From Phellopilus nigrolimitatus (lineage: Eukaryota; Basidiomycota; Agaricomycetes; Hymenochaetales; Hymenochaetaceae): DNA of 64,000 bases. Under the pieces are notes generated by a model, which was not told the DNA's origin, made no database searches, and was given only the letters and a program-made list of their open reading frames with translations. This document shows, piece after piece, positions 12,422-23,861 of this stretch. The stretch's first letter is position 1, and each line of letters opens with the position of its first letter. The stretch covers positions 248,001 to 312,000 of the forward strand of contig JAJOHG010000018.1 in assembly GCA_021029095.1 (NCBI GenBank), read 5' to 3'. The translations under genes were made by a program, and so were the position numbers.

Positions 12422-12954
12422 CTGTGGCTGGTTGTCGGTGGCGACTATGAGTCCGGAGCTGTATTAGTGACTCTTTTTACTCCTTGAGCCTTTTCACCCA
12501 CAATCGTTCAGGTAATGAAATTGAGTCCTTTCCCTCGTAGTTTGAACATAGAGTAACGATTCCAGAGAGATTATTGTTGATGAATAAAGGAGATCGATAC
12601 ATAGTGTAACTCTGCTTGCCCAGGACTCAGGAGTGATACTTGAGTTTGCTTTTGATATGCTTCTCGCTGTTGGAAATGCGTACTACTGATTGTAAACCTG
12701 AGCCCGCCTTGTCATACACGTAGTCCACCATGAAGCACACATAATTATTGTCAAAAATCCATGCGAGTAGCTAGTTAGGGATTCGCGCAACAAAAGAAAA
12801 GGATATTGACTGTATCATGTAAAGAAGTTGTGAAGCGACAATCAAAGGAATATCGCGGAAGCTGGATTACGGTCAGAGCGAGCCGACTCATGATGTCAGA
12901 GTAACCTCAAATTTGTTCCTGAACAATATGCTCTGCGTTGAACACGAGTCGCAT
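12422..12954. other. Spacer between tandem C45 genes
   Basis: About 530 bp, AT-rich, no supported coding sequence. Confidence 0.5.
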
Positions 12955-14682
12955 CTACCAAGGCATGCGAAGCACAGGACCAGTGTTATCCGGACCTGAC
13001 CTCCCAAAAAGTACCTCAGCAACCGGTTTCTCACCAGGTGCGAATACCATAATAATGTTGAAAACCGTGGTCAACGCGCGTCCGTCCGGCTGCGGGTCAC
13101 CTTGCGGTGCTCCTTCTTTGTCGCTAAACACGCGCTCGCGAAGGAGCGCCGGCGAGATGTCGTCCGCTTTCGCAAGGCCCACCGTTTCGCCTTCCGCCAG
13201 CCCGCCGTTCTTCAAGTCGCCATTTGTCATCGCGCCGTTCGTCATCGGGCCGTTCTCCATACCGCCGTTCTTCAGCGGTCCGTTCGTCATCCCGCCGTTC
13301 TCCAGCTTTCCGCTCTTCATCAGTCCATTTTCCATCGTAGCCGTTCTTCATCGAGCCGTTCGACCATTTCGCCATTTCTCATACTACCACTCAAATGCAC
13401 GCTGCCGATCATCAAGCCACAAAACGTCTTCGCGCCGCCCGTCATCGCACCACCTGTCATCGCACCACCTGTCATTGCACCACCGGTCATCGCACCGCCC
13501 GTCATCGCACCGCCTGTCATTGCACCGCCTGTCATAGCCCCACCCGTCATTGCCCCACCCGTCATCGCGCCGCCAGTCATCGCGCCGCCGGTCATCGCGC
13601 CGCCTGTCGTTGCGCCGCCTGTCGTTGTGTCGCCATCAAGCTCAAGCCTTTCGGCGTGCAGCTTCTCGGAAAGTTGCTTAATGCGCGCAAGACGTTCGGG
13701 AGAACCGGTCGGCGTTGGGACCTCCTCCACGAGCTTGTTCTTCAGGAAATGGTTCGAGTGTACAAGAAGTCCCTGCTCGTCTGGAACGAGATACTCGTTA
13801 CCGAGCGGCGAGACCTCGAGCCCGCGGCTTCCAGACGTCGCATCCGCGATAAGGATATACTGGCTGGAGGCAGCACCTCCAAGCAGCTCGAATTCCGCCA
13901 TCGCCGAGCCAACCGAGTCGCATTCGAGTGCGATGCGCAGCAAGAGGTGAATGGGGAGCACTTTCGTGGATGTCGAGCGGGCGTGGATGGCGTTGAAGCA
14001 CACGCCAACGGATGCACTGTTGAATCCGATCATTCCGACTATTCCTGGCTAGGAAAAACAGTGAGTCTTTATTTTTAAAATAAAGATGTCGCGAAAAAAA
14101 AGACCAACCTCAATGACCATCCAGATCTTGGGTTTTCCTGTCTGGGTTATGGACACCATCGCGAGGTTCTTTCCGACTTCTTCGGACCAGTCCCAGTTCT
14201 GCGCAAGGATCTGGCGACGCGGGCGCGTTTGCTTTGCCTCTTTGCTTGGATTGGATCCCAAGGTCCACGCAAGACTCGTGCTTCCATCGTCAAGCGTCCC
14301 TAGAGCAATTTCGCTGCACGCATTGAGCGCGATGATGTCGAACAGAGAGACAACACCACCAACGCCCGCTGCGATACCCTCGATCTCGCGATAAAGGTGA
14401 GGTGCAAGGCGCTGGATGGTCGGCTGGAACTCCTTCGCTACCACTAAGGCCTCTGTCCACTCGAGCTTGGATTGTAACTTGAATACAGTTCGGTATATTT
14501 CTAGTTGGCTAAGAATCTGTGAACGAAGCAAAGTTCCGTGTTGATAGCCAATCTATTCAGAAAAAAATTGTTATTTTCGTTCGAACTTCGCATGCAAAAC
14601 GGTGGTTACGTTGAAGACTGCTCACCTCATATGGACTGCCGCTCAGGTCAATGCGAGGAATTGTGGGTATTTCGCCAGTCAT
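12955..14682 (-). CDS. Peptidase C45-like protein, copy 2, Ser at the processing site and repeat insert
   Basis: Tandem paralogue of the gene at 11049-12335. Exons 14682-14626, 14552-14109 and 14048-12955; the first two are exactly the lengths of copy 1 (57 and 444 nt). The family motif reads DDGSTS, so the nucleophile is Ser (AGC, 14280-14282) rather than Cys, one T-to-A change from TGC. Ser is a nucleophile in other Ntn hydrolases, so activity may be kept, altered or lost. Exon 3 carries an insert of about 150 residues before the RERVFSDK motif: 13 units of a TGGAM-type repeat, then an NG-rich degenerate repeat. In the NG part the frame shifts twice (+1 each, near 13358 and 13339), or an 86-nt intron could skip it. 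With both shifts repaired the protein is 530 aa. Confidence 0.8.
13441..13635. repeat. 15-bp coding minisatellite, 13 units
   Basis: Thirteen consecutive 15-bp units (plus-strand consensus GTCATCGCACCGCCT). Read on the minus strand they give a repeated Thr-Gly-Gly-Ala-Met. Units differ mainly at third codon positions, with Met to Thr near one end, so amino-acid sequence is better kept than DNA. The unit length is a multiple of three, so copy-number change keeps frame. Confidence 0.9.
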
Positions 14683-15152
14683 CTTGCAAATCGACGAAGC
14701 TCAGGCGAATAGTTCTAAGCACGTCAGGGATCAGTACTGGGGCTCAATAAACCCCGAAGACATATCAGCTACGTTATATTTCAACTATGGCCAACAGGTA
14801 TGGAAGACTCAAGATTCGAAACTCAACCGAGCAGAGCGGACTGCCGTATAGGAACTACTGACACCATAGTCGAAAACTTTAGTTGACGAAGAAAAGTTGA
14901 CGGAGAAACCATGCGCATAGGAACCTTGATCTTGCCGGACCTGCTTCCCTTCATGAGAAGGAGCAAGCTTGGAACTTTGTGAGAGTACCCGTCCTCTGAT
15001 CTGCCGAAAAGAAGACATAAAACGACAAACACGCGGATCCCATACGTTTGACCAAGGAAATATTTGAAGTCCACGATATGGAAGTAGGACATCAAACATG
15101 AACGCAATCGGGGGTTTTTTTTTAGAGAATTCCCTAGTCAAGAGCCCTTCTG
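14683..15152. other. Intergenic
   Basis: Region between the C45 copy 2 start and the RRP42 stop. No independent gene seen. Confidence 0.4.
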
Positions 15153-16380
15153 CTATTTTGGATAGCGTCTCGAGCGTTCGCTCTGCAGTTGTACATCTAA
15201 AGCCTTCTGGAGGTCCCGCGCATACCCCTCGCCTTGCTACAGTACTCGTTATCGACGCAGTCCACAAAGTCGGAGAAAGGAAGAGAAAAAAAAAACTACT
15301 CACGCGTAAAAGCGGGTTAAGGACAGAGGCATCCGTTTCGCCGGAGCCAATTAATCGCATGCCTTGCAATTTCGCGCTAGACCCATGAAATGTGAATAAG
15401 AGTAAGAGGCGCAGCGTTGTCGCGCTTTCTTCTATCGAAGAGGCGTCAAGGTAGTGTACAGGCGGCACCTGTAGCCCCACCTTTCAAATTCAATGGTTCT
15501 CAATTCAAAGAGAGATAGACAAACCAAATTTAAGGTGACGCACACGGGCCACGAACCACTGAATTTCAGCGGCTCGCCCTCGTCCCAATAATCCAACAGC
15601 TCAAAATCGGTCGCCTGCTTCACCTGCACGCGTGTCAAGTCCGCTTTTCTTCCCGTCTTCCCCCATCTGTACGTCCACGTCCTCCGCAACCATGCGGTCG
15701 ACAATCGCAGAACCACCGCCGCTTCGCGCCTTGTACTCGATCGAGCGTGTTTTGGGGACGCGCGTATCGCGCAACGCGGCTGCGGCGGCAAGGAAAAGCG
15801 CGTCGTAGATGTTCCCGCTGTCGGACAGCACCAGTAAATCGAGATGGCAGTAGCCATGCTTTCTTCCCCGGAAGGATGGCTAGATTTTTAGGCTGCAAGG
15901 AGGGGTGCGAGAGGGAATCATGCACGAGGGCTGTCAGGTCGTGTTGCAGGTCGTCGACAGCGTTGCCGACCAGTTGCGGGTAGGCTGAAGGAGAGCTGTG
16001 GGCGGCAGGGTTTACAGCAGCATATAGACAGAAAATTGTTAGAGGTGAAGCATGTGTTACGCGTAATACGAAAAAGAGTGAGACGAACCATGAAACACTA
16101 CATACCATCCGCCCGCCGTCCGCCCCGCTCCCTTCACGACATCCTCTACTTCGAGCTTGACGGCCGCAATCACCTCCGTGCCTGGCAGCCGCCCACCGAC
16201 GCCGTTGAGGCTCGCGCCTCCGATGTTTACTCGTGCGCTTCCGTTCGCGAGCGGTGCGACCTGCGTCTCCAAGGCTATCGGCCTGTAGTCATCCAGCGCG
16301 CGCCCATCCGGCCGTAGAGGCGGTGTTGCGAGCAGAGACGAGCGAATGTATGCTTGTTCGGACTTTGACGATGAAGCCAT
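15153..16380 (-). CDS. RRP42: Exosome core subunit RRP42 (RNase PH-like), one frameshift
   Basis: Ring subunit of the RNA exosome (3'-5' RNA processing and decay; nucleus and cytoplasm), RNase PH fold. Exons 16380-16106, 15995-15525, 15480-15304 and 15236-15153. Landmarks: RPDGR and the GSARV region near the start, EVIAAVKLEVED, CSPSAYP across intron 1, KAWLL, then LDLLVLSDSGN, DYWDEGE and WPVCVTLNL. Between KAWLL and LDLLVLSDS one extra base (the two G at 15846-15847 on the plus strand) breaks frame with no room for an intron. A second +1 step near 15655 is explained either by a 49-nt intron or by one extra base in a four-T run. Repaired length is 318 or 334 aa. The gene is expected to be essential and no second copy is in the window, so an assembly error is more likely than a pseudogene. 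Shares a 76-bp promoter with the prolidase gene. Confidence 0.9.
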
Positions 16381-16456
16381 GGCGGGTGGAGGAAGAGCTG
16401 CAACGCGTCTCGATCCATTAACACTTTCTTTGGATACCGACGTCCATCACCTCAAC
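16381..16456. promoter_or_regulatory. Bidirectional promoter, RRP42 / prolidase
   Basis: Only 76 bp separate the two divergent start codons (16380 minus, 16457 plus), so the 5' UTRs and core promoters must overlap. No clear TATA box seen. Confidence 0.6.
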
Positions 16457-18468
16457 ATGGCTTTTCCTTGTCGGCTTCACGTCCTGAAGACATTCGAAAA
16501 GCTCGTCGAGCTTCTGCCAGCAGCCGAGCAAGCAAAGGTCTATAACTAAAGATCTTAATGCGTATTTGTAAAATAACGACTGAGCGCTCATTGTAGCCTC
16601 AAATCGCTCTGCTCGCGGGTGCAGTGACGCCGTACAGAAACGATACAGATCGAGAACTGCCATTTCGTCAGGTATGCACTCGATGAATCAATCGTCGTCG
16701 TTTCTGTCCCAACAATGTAAATCTGTACAGGAGTCCAATTTCTACTATCTCTCCGGGTGCACTGTCCCGTAAGTGTACATAAAGGTCTGAACACGTCGAA
16801 GGGCACGGATCTGAACAATTGCTATGAAGTGGATCGTATCTTCTCTTAGTCTATCAGTCTGGGACGTCCCTGTCGTCCGCACCCGCCATCGAGCTCTTCA
16901 TCCCCGAAGCCGAGCCCGCCGACCTAATGTGGAGCGTCCCGCCGCCCTCCCTCGCAGCGGCCGCAGAAACTCACGCCGAAGCCACGCGCGTCGCGCACCC
17001 ACCCACACTTGCCGCCGCCATCCTCAGCTTCGCCAAGGCCCTCCCCGACGCGCTCTTCCACACGTTGCCTGCCCGCGCGCTCTTCCCGGGGCTCGCGGGC
17101 GACCTCACGAAACTCGTCGCGCCGTCGGATGCGTACCTCCTCCCCGCGCTGCACCGCGCGCGCCTCGTCAAGACCGAGTACGAGGTCACACAGATTCGCA
17201 AGGCGAACGAGATCAGCTCGCGGGCGCACGAAGTCGTAATGCGAATGCTTGGCCGCGCAGTCAAGGGTTTGATCCAGCGGGAGCCGGGGGCTGCGATTGA
17301 GCGCCCTCTCCTGCCAAGCGAGTGGCTCATCGAGAAAGAGGCGGAGGGGGAGGCTGTGTTTGTAGCGTCTTGTAGACGGGAGGGGTAGGGCACGCTCAGA
17401 AAAGATTGCTAAGGAAAGCGAAAACTGATATTTCCTTCCAGCTCGGATCACCAAGCATACCTGCCTATAGTGGCTGCGTCAACCCGCGCTGCTACTCTGC
17501 ACTACTGTTGTAACGACAAAGAGTTCGCCTGGGGACCCGTAAAGCCCCACGACCATCACAACAGTCACTCGCTTGTCGACGGGCAAAGCAAGGTTCTAAA
17601 ACCACAAGTACTCTTAATCGATGCCGGATGCGAATGGACGTGCTATGCAAGCGACAGTGCGTATACATACCTTGGGTTTTAGGTCTTCATGACAATAACT
17701 TATTTTACTTCTTTAGTCACGCGGACGATGCCAGTTGGCAATGGCGGGAAGTTCACCCCGGAGGCGCGCGCAATCTACGATCTCGTGCTGGAGATGCAAA
17801 AAGTACGGAAATAAAAAGCAGAAAAAATGTTCTCCTATCTAATCTCCTTCTGCAGGCCTCGTTGGAGATCATCAAGCCCGGTTTACACTGGGACGCGGTG
17901 CAACTCGTTTGCCACCGCACGCTGATCAAAGGCTTCCAGAAGCTGGGAATCTTCCTCTCGCCCAACTCTCCAGGTTCCGGATCCTGGAACTCGGAAGAGG
18001 CCATTCTCGCATCAGGCGTGAGTGCTGCATTCTTCCCGCACGGCGTCGGCCATAGTCTCGGGCTGGATGTCCATGACGTTCCAAGCGCGAGCAAGCCAGC
18101 GACCAACGATACGATCGGAAAGGGACTCGAATTAGGCTGCCCTGACCTCTACACCTATCTTAGGTTGAGGCTTCCCCTGGAGGAGAATATGGTTGTTGTA
18201 CGTATTTCATCCATTTTGTATTTTAAAAAATTCGCAATATTTATTCTGTATGAAGACGGTCGAACCTGGCATCTATTTCCACCCACACCTTTTGTCCCCC
18301 GTGCGGGCCTCGAGACACATTGATCACGAGGTGCTCAAGCGCTACGAGAGCGTTGGTGGCGTGCGCATTGAGGACGTCATACTCATCACTACTGGCAGCT
18401 GCGAGAACCTAACGACTGTTGGAAAGGAGACCAATTGGATCGAAGGTGTATGTTCGGGTGAATTGTGA
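16457..18468 (+). CDS. Peptidase M24, Xaa-Pro dipeptidase/aminopeptidase (prolidase-like)
   Basis: Metallopeptidase releasing residues next to proline. Eight exons: 16457-16537, 16597-16671, 16731-16768, 16830-17384, 17442-17656, 17717-17802, 17856-18197 and 18256-18468, giving 534 aa. The N-terminal creatinase-like domain includes FRQESNFYYLSG and VPGSYLL. The five metal ligands of the pita-bread fold are all present: Asp in IDAGCEW, Asp in ASDITRT (split by an intron), His in HGVGH, Glu in VEPGIYF and Glu in RIEDV. It therefore looks catalytically intact and binds two Mn or similar ions. No signal peptide, so probably cytosolic. The exon 3/4 join looked frameshifted at first, but the acceptor ending at 16829 restores both frame and family sequence. 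Confidence 0.93.
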
Positions 18469-21019
18469 AAGGATCGATATTACACAAATAATTGGATGAA
18501 TTGAAGGAATTGAAATGTACTACCCCCGCACTCCTGTATGCCAAGCAAGCACTATATCGATCATAAATTGTATGTCAATATCATGTTCCATGTAGAAGTA
18601 ACTTTCTGTGAGTGTCTACAGGCTATAACTCATGCTATTTATCAAACTCTGCATTTTTCATGGTTCACACTACAGCTGTAGTCCAGCATAACATTGACGA
18701 TATTCCTCCCCAAATTCTTCACAGGCCTCGACAGTGTCGGCGGCTACGACAGAAGGAAATGGTTAGCAAGCCCGACGGGTTGAATTGAATGCACAACTAA
18801 CTTAAGCGGAAAAAATAAGGTTGGGCCGCCGGGTGCGCTGGAAAGGTGCTCTTCACAACCGAAGACTTAGGATCCTCTACGGAACCTTCGGTGGCACGAA
18901 CGCGCGCCCGTCATCAGCACAAAGCTGGACAGCAGCTGAGGCATCGCACCACCGACAGCGCTGGCTTCCGCGGCTATTTGCCAGCAGGCCGGACTGTCAG
19001 CTCGTCGCAGTCGAAGCTGGACTAAGTCTGACTCCATCGACCTAACCACATTATGGAAGCCACGCGCTGGCTCCGAAACGTCGAAAGGCTAGATTCACTT
19101 CCGCGGCTTTTGCCAGCAACCCGGGCTGTCAGCCCGCCTCAGTTTAGACTGGACATGTGACTCCATCGAGTTGCCACATTATGGAAGGAGAGCTGGCCTC
19201 GAGCACCTTATAAATGTGCGCATGCCGGTGCACGATACAGCAGGGCTTTGAAATTCATACAAAGACCAGAGTAAAATCTGGCACCGTTGAGCTCGTTCAT
19301 GAATATTGTCTAGATCTCACCATCGATTGAGCACATCGATTGCGCACTAGTAGCCACCAGCCCTACTTGTGTCCACGGAGAACCCCACGAATGTAACAAT
19401 TCCACGTGCTATGGGGCAAGGCGTCGCCGTCCATGTCTAGTCAATGGATAAATGGAAAATACAGGTGGCACCAGCGAGGAACTCACCCATAAGTACAGGG
19501 GTAGATCCCGAAATAGTGAGGGTAGTGGTATGGGGATCACAAGTCCCCTGTGAAGAGGCTAGGTAACGAGGTACGTGTTGAGCTCGAGTGGCACGCGTTC
19601 TGCGACGCATACATGTGAGCTGGTGGCACAAGCTTACGGCGAAGCTATATGCGTACCTAGTGACATGCCTTTAAGTTCCTAAAGCGAGGGTATAGTAGAG
19701 GGGAAGAGGGAATACTTTCTCTAGCTAGAGATGGTGGAAGTAGGAAAGGAAGTAACTGGCGAGCAGGAGGGGAGACGCGCTCTATTTATCGCGTCCCAGA
19801 CCACGATTCAAACTCCGTTTGAATGAGATCACCTTACCAATTTTGGCATGAGGCTGGCAACACTGGACCAACCAATGACAACACGCCTCCGACCTCACGG
19901 TCGTCACCTTCCGCGGCTCGTCATCCTCAAAGGTCAGAAGCCGACGTAGCTTTCATCAATGCCGACAGAGCCTCGAGCGCCGTACGACCTGCACAAAGGC
20001 AAAGCCGCGTCGTTATTGCCGCGATGACCGCTGACATAAGCGATAACTGCCGGTAAGCCGGACCCACAAATAAAGCAGCAGAGTGATGTGTGGTGTGCGA
20101 AGGATGGGGATTACAAAGGAGTCGAACTATACTGTAGACTCATTTAGCCTACGTCCTGACTCCTGTTTAAGCTTATGCTCGGCTTTACATAACTGTATAG
20201 AAAATGTTTTACTACAGTGTAAGCAGGCAAAATGCGGCACCTCTATAGGGGCCGCAATTTTACGAATTTTGGTCAGAGATTTTAATTTTCATAATAGAAG
20301 TAAGAGAGAAACGCAAATTTAAGCACTTTCCCGATTAAGCAAGTTTTGTTTCAAATTTTCGGACAAAAAAAAGAAAAAAAGACCTTCTACACTTTTGAGA
20401 GACACCTTCGCGGAATTATTCTGCACAATTGCTGTGAATCTGGATGGGATGTAAGGTAATATAAGTCCGGTTGTCAAATCCCTGAGGTTCTGAAGGTTCG
20501 CAAGGCCATCTAAAGGCTGAAGCTGCCATCCAGACTTGTTGTAAAACAATAATCGATATTACGTCATATTTTACCTTCCATAAAAGGCAATATATTGCAT
20601 GTTTCAAATTTTCGGAGGCTGATTTTTCAACTTCGGCTGAATCAAAACTTAGCAACAAGGATACAAGGTACATAGTATTCAGGCATATGTTATTGGAAAA
20701 AGGAGTCGAATGTGGGATATTACGACTACTGAAAAAAAAGTTTCAGGGAGCTTGCCGAGCTACCGTATTTTGACTGCTTACACTGTACAAGAAACAACTT
20801 CTAACAGTACTGGAGCCCCTAATTCAATAGCAAGACAGATATCTTTCGCGAGGAAATTAAGAAACTCTCCCTTGCCACGGGTATTCACGGCTGATATTAA
20901 AATGAAATAAATAAAGGGATTTTGAGTCACAATCACAATTCAATACAGAACAGTTTATAAATTGATATTGGCACTACTGAACATCGTAACCATCTTCATA
21001 TACGTATGACGGCCAGAAC
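18469..21019. other. Gene-poor intergenic region, 2.5 kb
   Basis: No gene supported. AT-rich stretches (20.1-20.9 kb) and a degenerate direct repeat (18965-19187) suggest old transposon debris. Short open frames such as 19823-20056 show no recognisable features. Confidence 0.5.
18965..19187. repeat. Imperfect tandem direct repeat of about 90-95 bp
   Basis: Units 18965-19059 and 19098-19187 start with CTTCCGCGGCT and end with CACATTATGGAAG. They share about three quarters of positions by eye, with small gaps. Confidence 0.7.
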
Positions 21020-23001
21020 CTAACGGCAACAGCTTTGGTCTCTGAAAGCAGACCCGCAAGCCACGCAATAAGTGGTACAGTCTATGAAGAAGAATAGTCC
21101 ATCATAATTACTCCAGTTATAGTGAGACTTGTACCGTTCAGACGGGAAGCCACGCAGCATTGGGGCTAATGGCCTCCCGTAAGGTACGTCATGGGCCTCA
21201 CACCTTTCAATCCGGTCATCGTCCAACTTGCGGGCCTCATAGTTATCACAAACACATAGGGTCGAAATATAAGTGAAATCGATGTTCGCCGGGCGTCCAG
21301 TAGACGCCTCGTGTGCAATGAAGGCGAGCATGTAGTCATCGTAGGTCGCAGTATCCGAATTCCACGTGTCGCCCCTGAAATGCGTGCGCTTGGCGTGAGT
21401 GATCACGTAACTGTCAATCCGGGGGCGGCGTATCCATTCCCTGCGTAGCGCGTGCGACGTCCTTCCAAGCGTCTCATATGTGTACAAGTCAGTGAAGCTC
21501 ATTATAAGCAACTGGATATCCAATGGTACGGGCCGACTGACTGAACCAGGATGACACGTTCCCAGAACTTGGGAGCTAGATGCGCCAGGTGAGTACTGAG
21601 AGGGGTCGACGCAGGGAGGGCGTAGGTAATGCATCAGAAGTTGAACACCGAGTCCGAACCCATCTTCGTCATTAACGTAAGCGTCAAGAACGGGAATGAC
21701 ATCACTATGTGCGACTGACGCGCCATAATCTGCAATAGAGACCACGACAACGTTACGCATGGACCAAAGCAGCGCCGTGCACGTTTCCAGCTGCTTTTCT
21801 TGGACATGAAGGACTGCATCACCGATCCTTGCATGCAGATGGTCCTGGGAGACGAGCTTACTTGACAGAACAATCAAGCAGCTTCTGAACCAGAAGAATA
21901 CTTTAGGGCCTTGTCCTTTCTCCTCCTCTTTCTCCTCCTCCTCATTTTCCTTCTTTTCTTTCCATGAAGCTTTGCAGTATCGCTCTTCTTCCTCGAAAAT
22001 CATCTTTTTCCTCCTTTCGGTCAATTCCCAACCTGCAATGACCCTCGGCTCCAAGCGGAACCGCAAGCGAAAGGAGCAGGGGACCAGCACGCGCAGCAGA
22101 TACTCTGCGGCTAATTTGAACGGCTTGTCCGTGGGTGCATACCGATATGCATTCGAAAGAGTGCCAAGGAATTTCTTGATCATCATCTTACCGACCTCTT
22201 TGGTGAGTCCCTGTGTCGCGGGAGACAGTGGGTAGGGACAATTAGTCCATGCTGAATTCTTGATGGACTTGACTTTCCCATTAGATAGGAGCTCCTGGTA
22301 TCTAGACATGCCAGCCACAGATACGGGTATATCGGGATATAAGTCAGCACCAAATTCAGGTAGAACTTTAGGCCATAAATATTTCGTCTTGTATTTGTCT
22401 GAGCGAGCGAAGTAATACCAGGACATGTTGTCCCCGCCCCGCGGAATGTTGTCCAACTTGAAGTGCACCTCGTCGTCAACAGAGAAGGCCATACGGTCTA
22501 GGTCGATGGTGTATGTTCCTACAAGAGTATCTTTCTCGAAGAACCAAGGATGATCACGTATGACCATGCCACGCGCCGTGTGCTTTGGGCAATATTCTTC
22601 AAAGAGAATGTCGCCCTCACGGCTTACAAAATCATCGACTCCGAAATCGGGAAGGAGCTCTTGAATCCTGCTTTCGACATTGCTGGATCGCAGAATTTTA
22701 TTACAGTGATCTCGCCATTCTATGATAAGCAGTCACATATTCAGTTCACAAATACAGATGTCGGGCCTATCAGCCCCCCTCAGATATTAGTGCACACCTT
22801 TGAATTCCTTTTCTTCTGCAGGTATGCTGGTCACGACGCGTCTCCCGACGTACAAAGAAGGAGAAGCATAGCAGTACCAGATTAGGTAGTCTCCTTAACC
22901 AACAGAATCGAGTGTCAGCCCTTCGAAGAATATGAAACGAGTAGGAAAACAAAGGACACACCGTCGACAGGAAAAATGACGTATCCCATTTCAAACTCCA
23001 T
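21020..23001 (-). CDS. F-box-like protein of unknown function, 611 aa
   Basis: Exons 23001-22962, 22893-22798 and 22719-21020 give 1836 nt, exactly 612 codons. The two small 5' exons were found by extending upstream of the long open frame and both junctions keep frame. Residues from about 415 read as an F-box (PLDIQLLIMSF, then SHALRREW), which would recruit the protein to an SCF ubiquitin ligase through Skp1. The N-terminal 300 residues are unrecognised; a Glu/Lys-rich charged stretch lies about two fifths along and several Cys near the end. Placement of the F-box in the second half is unusual but seen in fungi. Substrate unknown. Confidence 0.7.
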
Positions 23002-23298
23002 ATTATGTAGCAGTTGGTGAGAATCAGTTTGATGTTATATGACGTGCTTTGAGCACAGTGGGTGTTACGAGATTCAGTTACTTGTTGCTGGTTCAAGTTC
23101 AAGCAGAGAAAGTGTGATCGACGCAAATCGGCTTGAGCGTGGTCGAGTGGATCATCACGTGATGCTAGCTTGAGCCACAGTGCAGCCGGACGCACACCAA
23201 TGCAACATAAGTACATTTATCACAGCTAATTTGCTATCTACTACTAGAATATGATAACAACTGGAAGTCAGTCCGTAGTACGCGCTCGTATCGACTAA
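23002..23298. other. 5' flank of F-box-like gene
   Basis: About 300 bp up to the copia target site; no gene seen. Confidence 0.4.
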
Positions 23299-23303
23299 TA
23301 CCG

Positions 23304-23852
23304 TGTAGCTTGGTGAGACAAGTCCGCGCAACGGCACTACAATAGTACACCTAGTACGAAGTAAGCTCAGTCGTCTGCGCGGTGTGCGAACGTCTTTTCA
23401 TATCACAAACTAACCTAGTACGAAGTAAGCTAGTTTAATGTAGTAATAAGTAAAAGTATAATAGAAACGTTATAATGTCCGAAAGCTCACCTCAGTCGTC
23501 TGCGCGGTGTGCGAACGTCTGAGGTGGCCGAAAGAATAAAGAGAGTCTTTATACTAATGGGTTTTCTGGCTGCGGAGAGCCGCTTTTACGATACGGAAAA
23601 AGGGGGGAACGATAAGGGAAGATAAAGACAAATAAATGGTGAGTAACTATCTATTTCGCTGGGCAATGTAAAACGAGGGGTGTCGGGCGGCGGTCGGGAG
23701 TGGTGCGCGGGTGAACAGAGATCGCGCGCCAGCCAATCCCAGAGCAGGGAGCCTCGGGCTCGCTGAGCCGAGACGCTGCGCTCGTGACCGATCGCTCGAG
23801 CACGCAACCGGTGCGTACTCGGCACGGGACTCCGCCGGCTTGGATTCCAACA
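23304..23852 (-). repeat. 3' LTR of the copia element
   Basis: 549 bp, offset exactly 5,157 bp from the other LTR. It contains two internal short repeats: an 18-bp sequence at 23350 and 23414, and a 28-bp sequence at 23368 and 23493. These may be regulatory modules. Confidence 0.95.
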
Positions 23853-23861
23853 CTCCCCCTC
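23853..23861 (-). other. Polypurine tract
   Basis: On the element strand GAGGGGGAG abuts the 3' LTR start (TGTTGG), the expected place for plus-strand priming. Confidence 0.8.

Noticed and set aside
13102..13950. Plus-strand frame of 282 codons with repeated VIAPP
   Set aside because: It is the antisense of the TGGAM minisatellite in C45 copy 2; a 15-bp unit keeps all frames open.
11049..14682. Beta-lactam biosynthesis cluster
   Set aside because: Only C45 homologues present; no ACV synthetase or IPN synthase nearby, and neighbours are housekeeping genes.
16768..16860. Apparent frameshift at prolidase exon 3/4
   Set aside because: Using the acceptor ending at 16829 restores frame and gives the family sequence VPGSYLL.
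21020..22567. Single-exon start at 22567 for the F-box-like gene
   Set aside because: Open frame continues upstream to a 3' splice site at 22720 and two in-frame exons with an ATG at 23001.
23586..23853. Small open frames inside each LTR
   Set aside because: Identical in both LTRs because the LTRs are identical; no protein features.
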